A stretch of DNA of 32,860 nt from Blastocatellia bacterium (lineage in GTDB: Bacteria > Acidobacteriota > Blastocatellia > Pyrinomonadales > Pyrinomonadaceae), in assembly GCA_003488005.1 (NCBI GenBank), contig DNND01000120.1:10004-42863 (forward strand), in the 5' to 3' direction. The notes under the pieces are model-generated. The model was given only the letters and a program-made list of their open reading frames with translations. It ran no database searches and was not told the origin of the DNA. Numbering within the stretch: position 1 is the first letter of the stretch; each line of letters starts with the position of its first letter. The position numbers and the translations under genes were made by a program. Below are positions 15,125 through 24,783 of this stretch, piece after piece.

Positions 15125-15946
15125 ATGTCCGCTGCACTCGCAACTGAAGACGTCCTCATAATCGAAACGCCGGAGCGCGTGCCGCTTCACTTTGCGCTCG
15201 CTTCGATTGGCAATCGTTTCCTGGCCTGCGCGATTGATCACGCATTGCAATTACTCGCCCTCATCCTGATGATCATCGCGTTTACGTTGGTTGCAAATTA
15301 CTCAAGCTTCGGCGAGAGACTTACCACTGCGCCAAAATGGGTGCTGGCGGCGCTGGTGGTGATCCTCTTTTTGATTCTGTCCGGCTACTTCGCTTTTTTC
15401 GAATGGATCTGGAATGGGCAAACACCCGGCAAGCGCTGGCTCAAGCTTCGCGTCATTCGCGAGGATGGACGGCCGGTCACTTTTTGGGAAGCGGCAGTTA
15501 GAAATTTGCTGCGCACTTTCGACATGATGCCCGCGCCTTTTTATTCGATTGGACTGATCTCGGTTTTTGTTAGTTCTTCGGACCAGCGCGTAGGCGACCT
15601 GATTGCGGGAACCGTTGTGGTGCGGGAACGCGAAGCCGAAGCGCCGGCATTTACTCAGGTATTTGAGACGTCGGTGAGTGACGTGGCCTTGCGCAGATCG
15701 TTCAAGCGGGTTGAGTTTTCCGGCGACTTGAACAGCCTCACCGAGCGCGAGATCGAAGTCGTGGAAACTTTCCTGCGCCGCCGTTGGGATCTGTCGGATG
15801 TTCCGCGTCAGTGGATGGCCTGGCGCGTTTCGCTGCCGCTGATGTACAAAATTCGCCCGACCTATGATCTCGCTACCTTTACCTACGAAGGTTTTCTCGA
15901 AGAACTATTGCATCGCTATCGAGCCCACCACAGATTTTCAGAATGA
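15125..15946 (+). CDS. RDD family integral membrane protein
   Basis: This 273-aa protein has three predicted membrane segments: about 28-57, 71-93 and a weaker one at about 140-156. The RDD signatures are the IGNRFLACAIDH segment, the TPGKRWLKLRV motif after the second segment, and QRVGDLIAGTVVVR. About 90 hydrophilic residues at the C-terminus are probably cytoplasmic. Members have been linked to ion transport, but the function is mostly unknown. GAGGA lies about 11 bases before the ATG. It may be co-transcribed with the DUF433/PIN pair, but a functional link is not evident. Confidence 0.88.
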   Translation: MSAALATEDVLIIETPERVPLHFALASIGNRFLACAIDHALQLLALILMIIAFTLVANYSSFGERLTTAPKWVLAALVVILFLILSGYFAFFEWIWNGQTPGKRWLKLRVIREDGRPVTFWEAAVRNLLRTFDMMPAPFYSIGLISVFVSSSDQRVGDLIAGTVVVREREAEAPAFTQVFETSVSDVALRRSFKRVEFSGDLNSLTEREIEVVETFLRRRWDLSDVPRQWMAWRVSLPLMYKIRPTYDLATFTYEGFLEELLHRYRAHHRFSE

Positions 15947-15967
15947 AACTACCTTCGCCCCACGATG

Positions 15968-16177
15968 AGTAGTGATGCAGTTTGCATTAAAGTCTCGCAG
16001 TGAGATCAGTACCGTCCGCGGTAGCGGATGGGTGTGCGCATTCCTTAATACGATTCTTGAATTAAGCAAAAACCTCAGCAAGCCGAGTTTTGAATGTCGG
16101 AGCGAGCGACCCATCCGCTACCGCGGACGGTACTGACCTCACGACACTCAGTCGCCTCAAATCAAAGTGCATCAGTT
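15968..16177. mobile_element. MITE-like element with GTAGCGGATGGG inverted repeats, copy 2
   Basis: This non-coding element of about 210 bases has a perfect 27-bp inverted repeat (16007-16033 / 16109-16135). Degenerate pairing extends outward to TGATGCA (15973-15979) against TGCATCA (16168-16174). The flanks are a 10-bp direct repeat CCCCACGATG at 15958-15967 and 16178-16187, which looks like a target-site duplication. The core arm is shared with the element at 1-95. The element accounts for most of the 332-base gap 15947-16278, where I see no gene. No transposase is present, so it would be moved in trans. Confidence 0.7.
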
Positions 16178-16278
16178 CCCCACGATGGGCCAAATTGATT
16201 CCGGAATCCATTCTTTGCTAACCTTTCCGTTTCTGATCTGCGCGAAATTCGAAACCATCGAAGGGTTGGTCAATTGAG

Positions 16279-17466
16279 ATGAGCACAAATGTTTTCATAT
16301 TGGGTGGCAAGCGAACGCCGATGGGCGAGTATGTCGGCGCGCTGAAAGATATTTCGGCAATCGATCTTGGCGCGACGGCGGTAAAAGCTGCTTTGGAGAC
16401 GACTGGCGTCGCCCCGGAAGAGATTGATCACACGGTTTTTGGAAATGCGTTGCAAACTTCGGGCGACGCGATCTATGGCGCGCGTCATGTCGCGCTCAAG
16501 GCCGGCGTGCCTTTCGATCGCCCGGCACTTACGGTCAATCGCTTATGCGGCAGCGGGATTCAATCGATTGTTTCGGGCGCGCAGATGATTCAACTTGGCG
16601 AAGCGCAGACGGCGTTAGTTGGCGGCATGGAGTCGATGTCGCAGGCGCCGCACGTCATTCGCGGCGCGCGTTCGGGCTTTGCCCTGGGTGGAGGACAACT
16701 CGAGGACAGCCTGATGGTGGCGTTGCTCGACACGTACTGCAACACGCCGATGGCCGGCACCGCTGAGAATCTGGCGCGCAAGTTTTCCATCTCACGAGAA
16801 GAGCAAGACCAGTACGCACTGCGTTCGCAACAGGAAGCCAAACGCGCCAGCGATGCGGGATACTTTGCCGACGAGATCGTTCCGGTTGAAGTTAAGTCGC
16901 GCAAATCGAGTTTTATTTTTGACCACGACGATCACATGCGACCGGAGACGACAATGGAGGTGCTGGGCAAGTTACGCCCAGCGTTCGCCAAAGATGGGTT
17001 TGTAACTGCTGGTAATGCTTCGGGAATTGTCGATGGCGCGGCAGCGTTGGTGATCTGCGGCGAAGATTATTTGAAGCAGGGAGACAAGAAACCGATGGGC
17101 CGCATCGTGAGTTGGGCATACGCCGGTGTCGAGCCTGAAATCATGGGCATCGGCCCAGTTCCTGCTACGCGCCAGGCTTTGAAGAAAGCCGGACTCGAAC
17201 TATCCGACATGGATCTGATCGAGGTGAACGAAGCTTTCGCCGGTCAGTATCTTGCCGTCGAAAAGGAATTAGGTTTGGATCGTTCGCGCACAAACGTCAA
17301 CGGCGGAGCGATTGCGTTGGGACATCCGTTAGGGGCAACTGGCACGCGTCTGGTGCTCACGCTTTTACATGAATTGCGGCGACGCTCGGGTCGCTACGGT
17401 CTTGCGACTGCGTGCATCGGTGGGGGCCAGGGCATTGCCATGATCGTTGAGCGCTTTGCTGGTTAG
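16279..17466 (+). CDS. Acetyl-CoA C-acetyltransferase / thiolase
   Basis: This thiolase-II type enzyme (395 aa) condenses two acetyl-CoA to acetoacetyl-CoA, or runs in the reverse, degradative direction. The catalytic set is complete: acyl-carrying C90 in NRLCGSG, H349 in GHPLGATG and C379 in CIGGGQG. Length and the GGGQG signature fit short-substrate acetyl-CoA acetyltransferases such as AtoB or PhaA rather than the trifunctional-complex enzyme. It has no pathway partners beside it, so biosynthetic and degradative roles cannot be separated. Transcribed alone, 90 bases downstream of the MITE-like element. Confidence 0.93.
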   Translation: MSTNVFILGGKRTPMGEYVGALKDISAIDLGATAVKAALETTGVAPEEIDHTVFGNALQTSGDAIYGARHVALKAGVPFDRPALTVNRLCGSGIQSIVSGAQMIQLGEAQTALVGGMESMSQAPHVIRGARSGFALGGGQLEDSLMVALLDTYCNTPMAGTAENLARKFSISREEQDQYALRSQQEAKRASDAGYFADEIVPVEVKSRKSSFIFDHDDHMRPETTMEVLGKLRPAFAKDGFVTAGNASGIVDGAAALVICGEDYLKQGDKKPMGRIVSWAYAGVEPEIMGIGPVPATRQALKKAGLELSDMDLIEVNEAFAGQYLAVEKELGLDRSRTNVNGGAIALGHPLGATGTRLVLTLLHELRRRSGRYGLATACIGGGQGIAMIVERFAG

Positions 17467-17887
17467 CGCTCGACACAAACTGCAATTTCCTGATTTTCCA
17501 ATATTGATCCAAATTCTCGGCCAAGTTTAAGATAGCCGTGAAGCCGAGCTTTCAGATAAGCCTTGAAAAGTGAAGGGTTCTGCTTAGGCTGCGTTGCGCC
17601 TTAATTCGGCATGCATTTTGCGAACAGGAATGCGATCAAGACATGCCCAAGCGGGTCTTCCCAGAATACGAAATTTTGATGACGAATTTTTACTCGACTT
17701 TAACGCGTATTAAGCTTGCGAAAGTTGCTTCATGCGTGTTAAAAGCTTGCCTCTAATCGGGGTCCACTGATCGTTTCCTTCTTGTTTTGCATAACTTCAA
17801 TTTGCTCTCTATTTTTCAGACATCAACCTGCGCCCAAATCGGCTGCGCACATTCTTCAACGTCAACTCATCCTTAAGGAGTTCCCCT
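17467..17887. other. Long leader region upstream of the TonB-dependent receptor
   Basis: These 421 bases have no gene. An imperfect direct repeat, GCGTATTAAGCTTGC (17705-17719) and GCGTGTTAAAAGCTTGC (17734-17750), lies 29 bases start to start and could be an operator. A weak sigma70-like promoter follows at 17787-17815, then a leader of about 65 bases and an AAGGAG at 17875-17880. I recognise no riboswitch family. Confidence 0.45.
17787..17815 (+). promoter_or_regulatory. Weak sigma70-like promoter before the receptor gene
   Basis: TTGCAT (17787-17792), a 17-base spacer and TATTTT (17810-17815) match the consensus at 4 of 6 positions each. The optimal spacing is the main argument. The position fits the receptor gene at 17888 and lies just after the direct repeat. 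Confidence 0.3.
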
Positions 17888-20800
17888 ATGTCGAAATTTG
17901 TACGACTACCCCTAGTTATTTTCGCGATACTCGCGCTTAGCAGCATCGCGTTTGCACAGTCAACGCTGACTGGCGGCATCAGCGGCAAGGTCACCGACCC
18001 GCAAGGCGCATCGATTCCAAATGCCGCGGTGACGGCGACTAATACCGGAACTGCAAAAGAGGTTACCGCCACCAGCGATTCCGACGGCGGCTTTCGCGTG
18101 GTTAACCTTGATCCGGGGACCTATACCATCAAGGTTGCGGTAGCCGGCTTCGCTGATTTTGTCCAGGAAAAAGTTGTAGTTGAAGTTGGACAGATTACCT
18201 CGCTGAATGTTCCGCTGGGTGTTGCCGGCACTACGGCGAGTGTCGAGATTACAGCGGAGGCGCCCGTAATCAATACCAACTCGCAGGAGTTTTCCACCAA
18301 CGTCAATCAGACTTCGATTAACGAGCTGCCTGTCAACGGCCGTCGCGTTACCGACTTTGTGCTCTTAACGCCGGCGTCGGTTCCCGATGGTCCCTTCGGA
18401 CTAATTAGTTTCCGCGGGGTTTCCGGTTTGCTGAACAACAGCACGGTTGACGGTGGCGACAACAATCAATCGTTCCAATCAGAAGAACGAGGCCGCACAC
18501 GTATCCCCTACGTCGTCAGCCAGTCTGCAGTTCGCGAGTTTCAGGTTAACTCCTCGAACTACTCCGCTGAATATGGACGCTCGGCCGGCGCCGTCGTCAA
18601 CTCAGTTACCAAGAGCGGCACGAACGAGTTTCATGGCGATCTCTTTGAATACTATCGCAACAACAAATTTGGCGCGCGCAACCCACGCGCTACCCAAAGC
18701 GTCTTGATCAATGGCGTCTCGACACCAGTCGGAATTAAGCCGTTGGACATTCGCCATCAATTCGGCGGCAACGTTGGCGGCCCAATCGTGAAGAACAAAG
18801 CCTTCTTCTTCTTCAGCTACGATCAACAAAAACGTAACTTCCCTGGGCTGGCGGTTTTCTTTGCGCCTGGTTATTTGAATACCCTGGCGGTGGCGGGTAC
18901 GGCGCGCACGGCTATCTTGACCAAAGTAAGTGCCACCCAGTTGGACAACACCCTGGCTTTTCTTACTTCGTTGACCGGCACGACACCTCGTCGTGGCGAC
19001 CAGAAAATAATTTTTCCGAAGTTTGACTGGCAGGTGAACGGCAGCAATTTGTTCACGGCTTCTTACAACCGTTTGCGCTGGGCCTCGCCGGCTGGTCTAC
19101 AAACACAGGCGACAAACACCAACGCCCGACACAGTTTCGGCGACGACTTTGTCCAGGTTGACACGGTAAACTCGCGTTTGCAGTCAACGCTTACGCCAAA
19201 CCTGCTAAACGAAATGCGTTTTCAGTATTCGAAGGACTTTGAATTTGCTTTGAGCCAGGAGCCTCTGCCAGGCGAACCGACAACCGCCACCACGGAGCTC
19301 GGCACACGTTCGCCGCAGGTATTTTTGACGAATGGCTTGACCTTCGGCACCACCACCAACTTTGAGCGTATCAAGTATCCTGACGAGCGACGCATTCAGT
19401 TTGCGGATACCGTCACCTGGACCAAGGGAATACACACAATCAAGTTTGGCGGCGACTTCAATCACGTCACCGACGAAATCCTGAACCGCGGTTCCGAAGC
19501 AGGTTCATACTCGTACTCCAACATCAGCGACTTCGTAATTGACTACGTCAATTTCGTGACGCCTTTGGCAGCGGGAGTCACCTGCTCTACCACGACCCGG
19601 CTAAGGGGCCGCTGCTACACCAGTAGCTACGTTCAGGGCGTTGGCATTCAAGGTGTTAAGTTCGCCGAAGATGAGTACAGTTTCTTTGGCCAGATCGACA
19701 CTCGCGTTACGCCACGGTTAACACTGAATTCCGGCCTGCGTTATGAATACCAAAGACTGCCGGCTGCAACCCTCGCTAACCCCAGTACACAGATTATTCC
19801 GCTGGACGGCAGAACGGTGGTTCAGGCGACCTCCACTATGCCGAGTGACAAAAACAACTGGGGTCCTCGGGTTGGTTTTGCTTACGACATTAATGGCGAC
19901 GGCAAGACCTCAGTCCGTGGTGGTTTCGGAGTTTATTTTGGTCGCGTACTTGGTGGCCATATTTGGAACAACCTGCTGAAGACGGGTAATTTGGGCGGAC
20001 AGGGAACTATCACGGTACCGCAGACGCAGATTACTAACTGCTTCCCGCTGGTTGCTACGGCGACTGTTCCCTGCGCGCCAATCTTCCCCAATGTCTTGCC
20101 GAACACGACTTCACTTACGTCATCCGGTACCATCAATTTCTTCCAAAGAAATTTCCAGACTCCAAAGATTGTTCAGTATGACTTTATTTTGGAGCGTGAG
20201 ATTGCCAAGAATACGGTCGCTTCAGCCTCGTTCGTGGGAGCGAGAGGTTATAACTTGCCGACTTTCGTCGACATGAATCTTGCTCTAACCGGCGCAAGCA
20301 AAACCTACACAATTCTTGGTGGCGCCGAAAACGGTCAGAGTTTCACGGTGGCCCAGTATGCCAAGGCCTTTTCGACCCAGCCGGCTATGCTTCGTGAAGA
20401 GAGTTCGGTGAAGTCGGAATACAGCGCACTGGTCCTGCAGGTTAATCGCCGCTTTACTAACGGCCTGCAATTCCAGTCGAGCTACACCTTCGCAAAATCG
20501 ACCGACACCGGCCAAAACTCGATCATTACTGGTCCCTTCAACACTGTGGTGGACCCGTTCAATCGTAAAGCTTATGACTTCGGGCCGAGCAACTTTGACG
20601 TGCGGCACAAGTTCGTGTTCAGCGCCGTTTATGCGCCAACGCTTTACAAGGGCGGCGCCGGTTCGGGTGGCGACTATTTCCTAAATGGTTGGTCAGTTGC
20701 TCCGATCTTTGTGATCTATAGCGGTCAACCATACAGTGCCACCGTTTCGGGTGTGACTAACGGTCTCAACGGCTCAAACGGCGACTTCCGTTACTTCCGC

Positions 20801-21121
20801 CTTCCGCGCAACTCGTTCCGTCTGCCGGCAATCAAGAATATGGACCTGAGAGTTTCGAAGCGAATTAACTTCTCAGAGAGATACAATCTTGAATTGTTAG
20901 GCGAGGCGTTCAATCTGTTCAACCGCACGCAGGTCTTCGGTCAAACCGCCACGCTATATACCTCGTCGAGCACGACCTGTACGGTCGACGGTGTTAGCGT
21001 TGCGGTACCTGCACCGGGGAACGGACTTTGTTTCAGCCCGCTGTTCGGCGCGGTTAGCACCACAGACAGCAACAAGTATCGCGAACGCCAGATTCAATTC
21101 GCGTTACGTTTCCACTTCTAG
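17888..21121 (+). CDS. Oar-like TonB-dependent outer-membrane receptor
   Basis: This is a large outer-membrane beta-barrel of 1077 aa. A signal peptide ends near residue 23 (SSIAFAQ). Residues 25-110 are a carboxypeptidase-regulatory-like beta-sandwich (ISGKVTDPQGASIPNAAV, then GTYTIKVAVAGF). A plug domain follows at about 120-250 with NELPVNGRR and NSVTKSGTNEFHG. The rest is barrel, ending in QFALRFHF with the terminal phenylalanine needed for barrel insertion. This layout is typical of Acidobacteriota and myxobacterial Oar-type receptors, often present in dozens of copies. The ligand is unknown; large polymers or sugars are usual guesses. A good AAGGAG lies 7 bases before the ATG. Monocistronic, with its own leader and terminator. 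Confidence 0.93.
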   Translation: MSKFVRLPLVIFAILALSSIAFAQSTLTGGISGKVTDPQGASIPNAAVTATNTGTAKEVTATSDSDGGFRVVNLDPGTYTIKVAVAGFADFVQEKVVVEVGQITSLNVPLGVAGTTASVEITAEAPVINTNSQEFSTNVNQTSINELPVNGRRVTDFVLLTPASVPDGPFGLISFRGVSGLLNNSTVDGGDNNQSFQSEERGRTRIPYVVSQSAVREFQVNSSNYSAEYGRSAGAVVNSVTKSGTNEFHGDLFEYYRNNKFGARNPRATQSVLINGVSTPVGIKPLDIRHQFGGNVGGPIVKNKAFFFFSYDQQKRNFPGLAVFFAPGYLNTLAVAGTARTAILTKVSATQLDNTLAFLTSLTGTTPRRGDQKIIFPKFDWQVNGSNLFTASYNRLRWASPAGLQTQATNTNARHSFGDDFVQVDTVNSRLQSTLTPNLLNEMRFQYSKDFEFALSQEPLPGEPTTATTELGTRSPQVFLTNGLTFGTTTNFERIKYPDERRIQFADTVTWTKGIHTIKFGGDFNHVTDEILNRGSEAGSYSYSNISDFVIDYVNFVTPLAAGVTCSTTTRLRGRCYTSSYVQGVGIQGVKFAEDEYSFFGQIDTRVTPRLTLNSGLRYEYQRLPAATLANPSTQIIPLDGRTVVQATSTMPSDKNNWGPRVGFAYDINGDGKTSVRGGFGVYFGRVLGGHIWNNLLKTGNLGGQGTITVPQTQITNCFPLVATATVPCAPIFPNVLPNTTSLTSSGTINFFQRNFQTPKIVQYDFILEREIAKNTVASASFVGARGYNLPTFVDMNLALTGASKTYTILGGAENGQSFTVAQYAKAFSTQPAMLREESSVKSEYSALVLQVNRRFTNGLQFQSSYTFAKSTDTGQNSIITGPFNTVVDPFNRKAYDFGPSNFDVRHKFVFSAVYAPTLYKGGAGSGGDYFLNGWSVAPIFVIYSGQPYSATVSGVTNGLNGSNGDFRYFRLPRNSFRLPAIKNMDLRVSKRINFSERYNLELLGEAFNLFNRTQVFGQTATLYTSSSTTCTVDGVSVAVPAPGNGLCFSPLFGAVSTTDSNKYRERQIQFALRFHF

Positions 21122-21143
21122 TTTCTAAACTGGAAAACAAAAA

Positions 21144-21188
21144 GAAACCGGGTGTGCCTTCTTAAGGGCCACCCGGTTTTTGTTTTGT
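21144..21188. terminator. Bidirectional terminator between receptor gene and nadB
   Basis: The stem AAACCGGGTG (21145-21154) pairs with CACCCGGTTT (21170-21179). A T-rich run TTTTTGTTTTG follows on the plus strand, and the complement of an A-rich tract lies on the minus strand. It sits between the stop codons of convergent genes. Confidence 0.85.
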
Positions 21189-21202
21189 TACCCTCGAATT
21201 GT

Positions 21203-22807
21203 CTAGATCAAGCGATCGCCTTCAACAGCAACTGAATCCTGCCGGTAATGGCAGCCGCGACTCTGCCGATTGTGCAGCGCGGCCTGCGCGACGATCAATG
21301 CGACTTCCACGGCGTTGCGTAGACCAATCAAACCATCGTCAAGCTTAGTCGTTCGATAAAAGGTTTCAATCTCATTCCAAAGGTGCCGCAGCTCGCGAAT
21401 GGCTCGTGAGATCCGTTCTGCGCTGCGCACCAAGCCTACGTAGTGCCACATAATATTCTGAATGGTTTGCATGTCGCCCTGTATCAGCGCCGGGTCCGCA
21501 TCTGCGACCAGTCCGCTTTCATCCCACGGTGGCACATTTTCAAACTCGGCCCGCACGAGGTCCTGCTGGTCCAACAACTGTTCGATATGTTTTGCCGCGC
21601 GATTTCCCCAAACCAAGCCTTCCAACAGCGAAGTCGAAGCCAAACGATTGGCGCCGTGCACTCCCGTGCAACTAACTTCGCCAACTCCATATAGGCGCTC
21701 AACGCTGGAACGGCCCCACTCATCCACCAGCACGCCGCCGCAAAAGTAATGGGCGGCGGGGACTACCGGGATAGGCTCGCGAGTGATGTCGAGGCCGGCT
21801 TTTAGACAGCGGCCATAAATATTTGGGAAGCGCTCGCGAATACTCTCCGCCGGCATTCTCGAGGCAATATCGAGCAGCACGTATGAGTAGCCGTTCCGTT
21901 CCATCTCATGATGAATGGCGCGCGCCACGACATCGCGTGGCGCCAGGTCCCCCCATTCGGGCGCATACTTCATCATGAAGGGCTGGCCCTCCGGCGTAAT
22001 CAAGACGCCGCCTTCACCGCGAACTGCTTCGCTGATTAGGAAACCCTCGGCGCCGGGAACAGCGAGTGCGGTCGGATGAAACTGAACGTATTCCGCATTG
22101 GTAATCCGCGCGCCAGCCCGGTTAGCCATCGCCACACCGTCGCCGCGCGCGCCCAGCGGATTAGTGGTGTTGCGATAAATGCGTCCCAGGCCACCGGTCG
22201 CGAGGACCGTTGTGGTTGCCAGACAACGATGCACCGTTCGTTCCTGGCGATCGAACATATAGGCGCCGTGACAGGTAATGCCTTCGTAATTGTCCAGCGG
22301 GTTGCGCGAATGATGCGGGAACGTGATCAGATCAACCGCCGTCATTTGCGATTCGATCGTTACGTTTGGACAATGGCTCAACGCCGTAATCAGGCCGTTC
22401 ATGATGGCTCTGCCGGTGCCGTCGCCAACATGAAGGATACGCCGTCGTGAATGGGCGGCCTCCTGGGTAAAGAGCGGCTCGCCATTCGGGTCTTGATCAA
22501 ACTCAACCTGCGCCAGTCCTTCCAGCACCTCATGAAGCAGGGTTGGTCCTTCTTCGGAAAGAATGCGAGCGGCTTTGGGCGAGCTAACGCCGGCGCCTGC
22601 CTGCAAGATATCAGCAAGCAGCAGCTCGGGCGTGTCCCCGGCGCCACGACCCACGATGCCACCCTGCGCGTAGAGCGTATTTGATTCGTGAGCATCGCGC
22701 GCACGAGTAACAATGGTGACGAGACGGTTGGGATTGCGGGCCAATCGCAGCGCGGAGGTTGCGCCGGCAATGCCGCAACCGATGATCAAAACATCGGTCC
22801 TGTTCAA
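21203..22807 (-). CDS. nadB: L-aspartate oxidase
   Basis: This FAD enzyme oxidises L-aspartate to iminoaspartate, the first step of de novo NAD synthesis. It has 534 aa. The dinucleotide motif GCGIAGATSALRLA is at 10-23. The substrate-binding region HSRRRILHVGDGTGRAI and the GGLGRIYRNTTNP and ADPALIQ regions match the family. The C-terminal domain is helical. The start is TTG at 22807, since an AAGGAAG lies about 10 bases upstream and the FAD motif follows directly. It is the last gene of the nadC-nadA-nadB operon, 23 bases after nadA. Confidence 0.96.
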   Translation of the reverse strand: MNRTDVLIIGCGIAGATSALRLARNPNRLVTIVTRARDAHESNTLYAQGGIVGRGAGDTPELLLADILQAGAGVSSPKAARILSEEGPTLLHEVLEGLAQVEFDQDPNGEPLFTQEAAHSRRRILHVGDGTGRAIMNGLITALSHCPNVTIESQMTAVDLITFPHHSRNPLDNYEGITCHGAYMFDRQERTVHRCLATTTVLATGGLGRIYRNTTNPLGARGDGVAMANRAGARITNAEYVQFHPTALAVPGAEGFLISEAVRGEGGVLITPEGQPFMMKYAPEWGDLAPRDVVARAIHHEMERNGYSYVLLDIASRMPAESIRERFPNIYGRCLKAGLDITREPIPVVPAAHYFCGGVLVDEWGRSSVERLYGVGEVSCTGVHGANRLASTSLLEGLVWGNRAAKHIEQLLDQQDLVRAEFENVPPWDESGLVADADPALIQGDMQTIQNIMWHYVGLVRSAERISRAIRELRHLWNEIETFYRTTKLDDGLIGLRNAVEVALIVAQAALHNRQSRGCHYRQDSVAVEGDRLI

Positions 22808-22830
22808 AAGGATTCTTCCTTCATCGTGAC

Positions 22831-23877
22831 TCAGCCGATGGCAATCATTCTTTCAACCGACCGGGCGGCCTTTTGCAGAATGTCTTCAGGAAGCTCGATC
22901 ACATACTGGTTTTTTCGCAGCGACTCGAGCGTGTCTTCAAGCGTGATCTGATTCATGTGGGGACATCTAACGCTGCAAAGGCGCAGCATGTCTTTCTCAG
23001 GATTGGCCGCGGCGATGTTGTCGCCCATGGCGCACTCGGTGAGGAGCAGATAATGAGGTGCAGAACTATTTTCGACGAACCTGATCATCGCGCCCGTGCT
23101 TCCGGAGAAGTCTGATGCGGCGACTACCTCAGGACTACATTCAGGATGCGCAAGAATCGTGACGTCGGGAAACTGCTTCCTGACGTTTTCGATATCTTCA
23201 ACAGTAAACTTATCGTGCACTTCACACCTACCCAGCCAGCCGATCATCTGGTAGTCCAATTCTCCATCAAACTTTTTCCGCGGATCCATGGTGGGAAAGA
23301 TAATGTGTTTGCCGGTTTCCTTTGCGACGTTTTTCGCCAGGTATTCGTCCGGAATGAAGATGACAGTTTCCGTGTTGAGCGATTCTACGACCGCGCGCGC
23401 GTTGCCGGAAGTGCAACAGATATCCGATTCGGCTTTCACATCAGCGTAAGTATTAACGTAAGTGACAACCGGCACGCCCGGAAACCTTCGCTTCAGTTCG
23501 CGTACGTCGGCAGCGGTAATGCTGGCCGCCAGCGAACAGCCGGCCTTCTCGGAAGGCAATAAGACGGTCTTGCTCGGGTTGAGAATCTTCGCCGTCTCAG
23601 CCATAAACTTCACGCCACAAAAGACAATGATGTCCTTGTCGGTTTGCGCCGCTTTGCGCGCCAGCTCGAGCGAGTCGCCAACGAAATCCGGCACCGAATT
23701 GAACAACGCCGCTTCCATATAATTGTGCCCGAGAATAACTGCATTCTTCTCGGCCTTCAGGCGATTGATTTCTGCCGCCAGCTCCGCCTTGATCTTTAGT
23801 TCAAAGTCCGGCACGACGTTGGCGAGCTTCGCCTTCATTGCCTGATACATCTTCTCGGGGTTGGTCTCAGAAATCAT
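22831..23877 (-). CDS. nadA: Quinolinate synthase
   Basis: This iron-sulphur enzyme condenses iminoaspartate with dihydroxyacetone phosphate to quinolinate. It has 348 aa. Three cysteines at the [4Fe-4S] positions are visible in VFCGVKFMAE, HPECSPEV and VRCPHMNQ. YMEAALFN, TYVNTYADVKAESD, CCTSGNA and STGAM are the other conserved blocks. It lies between nadC (8 bases upstream) and nadB (23 bases downstream) and makes the substrate used by nadC. Confidence 0.97.
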   Translation of the reverse strand: MISETNPEKMYQAMKAKLANVVPDFELKIKAELAAEINRLKAEKNAVILGHNYMEAALFNSVPDFVGDSLELARKAAQTDKDIIVFCGVKFMAETAKILNPSKTVLLPSEKAGCSLAASITAADVRELKRRFPGVPVVTYVNTYADVKAESDICCTSGNARAVVESLNTETVIFIPDEYLAKNVAKETGKHIIFPTMDPRKKFDGELDYQMIGWLGRCEVHDKFTVEDIENVRKQFPDVTILAHPECSPEVVAASDFSGSTGAMIRFVENSSAPHYLLLTECAMGDNIAAANPEKDMLRLCSVRCPHMNQITLEDTLESLRKNQYVIELPEDILQKAARSVERMIAIG

Positions 23878-23885
23878 TTAGTTCT

Positions 23886-24764
23886 TCAGCCGTTTGGCGT
23901 TGCTTCAATCTGGTCAAATTTCAAACTGACATCAAAAACTTTCGCCGAATGCGTCAGCGCCCCAACTGAGATGTAGTCAACTCCTGTTTCGGCGATCTTG
24001 GCGACAGTCTCGAGCGTTACATTTCCTGAGGCTTCCAATTGCGCGCGTCGGGCTGTTAGTTTCACGGCTTCCTTCATCATCGTAAGCGACATATTGTCGA
24101 GTAAGATGCGCTGAATGCCTAATGCGATAGCCGCCTCCACGTCCTGGAGGTTGGCCGCCTCAATCTCAATCTCGAGATTGGTGCCGGAATCCCTGACGCG
24201 ATTGACCGCCTGGACCAAAGATCCGGCGGCGGCGATATGATTGTCTTTGATTAGAATCATGTCGAACAAACCCTGACGATGATTGCAGCCACCGCCACGC
24301 AATACAGCCAGCTTATCAACGACGCGCAATCCGGGCGCAGTTTTGCGCGTGTCGAGAATCTTTGCCGACGTGCCCGCAACCTGATCCACAAACTCTCTCG
24401 TCAGCGTGGCTATTCCCGACATCCTTCCGAGAAAATTAAGGGCGGTGCGCTCGGCAGTTAATAACGCGCGCGCTGGTCCATAGAGTTTGGCAACCACGGC
24501 CCCAGCGGCAACACGCTCGCCTTCCCTTACGGTCGTTTCAAAAACGACGGTTTCGTCCAACGTGATGAACACCCTTGCCGCAACATCCAGACCGGCAATG
24601 ATTCCAGCCTGCTTTGCAATTATGCCCCCGTGAATCTTCAGGCCCGGTGAAACGATGGCGTTTGTGGTTGCATCGCCCGCGCCCAGATCTTCGGCGAGGG
24701 CCCGCTGTATGCAAGCGTCTATTTCCGGGGACACGTCACGAATAAGCTCGGGCTCAATAACCAT
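23886..24764 (-). CDS. nadC: Nicotinate-nucleotide pyrophosphorylase (carboxylating)
   Basis: Quinolinate phosphoribosyltransferase converts quinolinate and PRPP to nicotinate mononucleotide, CO2 and pyrophosphate. It has 292 aa from the ATG at 24764. An in-frame start at 24896 would add 44 residues with no counterpart in the family, and a promoter lies between the two, so I prefer the shorter form. Motifs: ALAEDLGAGDATT near the N-terminus, LNFLGRMSGIATLT, ILDTRKTAPGLR, and the GGGCNHRQGLFDMILIKDNH active-site block. First gene of the nad operon; divergent from the histidine kinase. Confidence 0.95.
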   Translation of the reverse strand: MVIEPELIRDVSPEIDACIQRALAEDLGAGDATTNAIVSPGLKIHGGIIAKQAGIIAGLDVAARVFITLDETVVFETTVREGERVAAGAVVAKLYGPARALLTAERTALNFLGRMSGIATLTREFVDQVAGTSAKILDTRKTAPGLRVVDKLAVLRGGGCNHRQGLFDMILIKDNHIAAAGSLVQAVNRVRDSGTNLEIEIEAANLQDVEAAIALGIQRILLDNMSLTMMKEAVKLTARRAQLEASGNVTLETVAKIAETGVDYISVGALTHSAKVFDVSLKFDQIEATPNG

Positions 24765-24783
24765 GGTTGTGAAATTAATCAAG

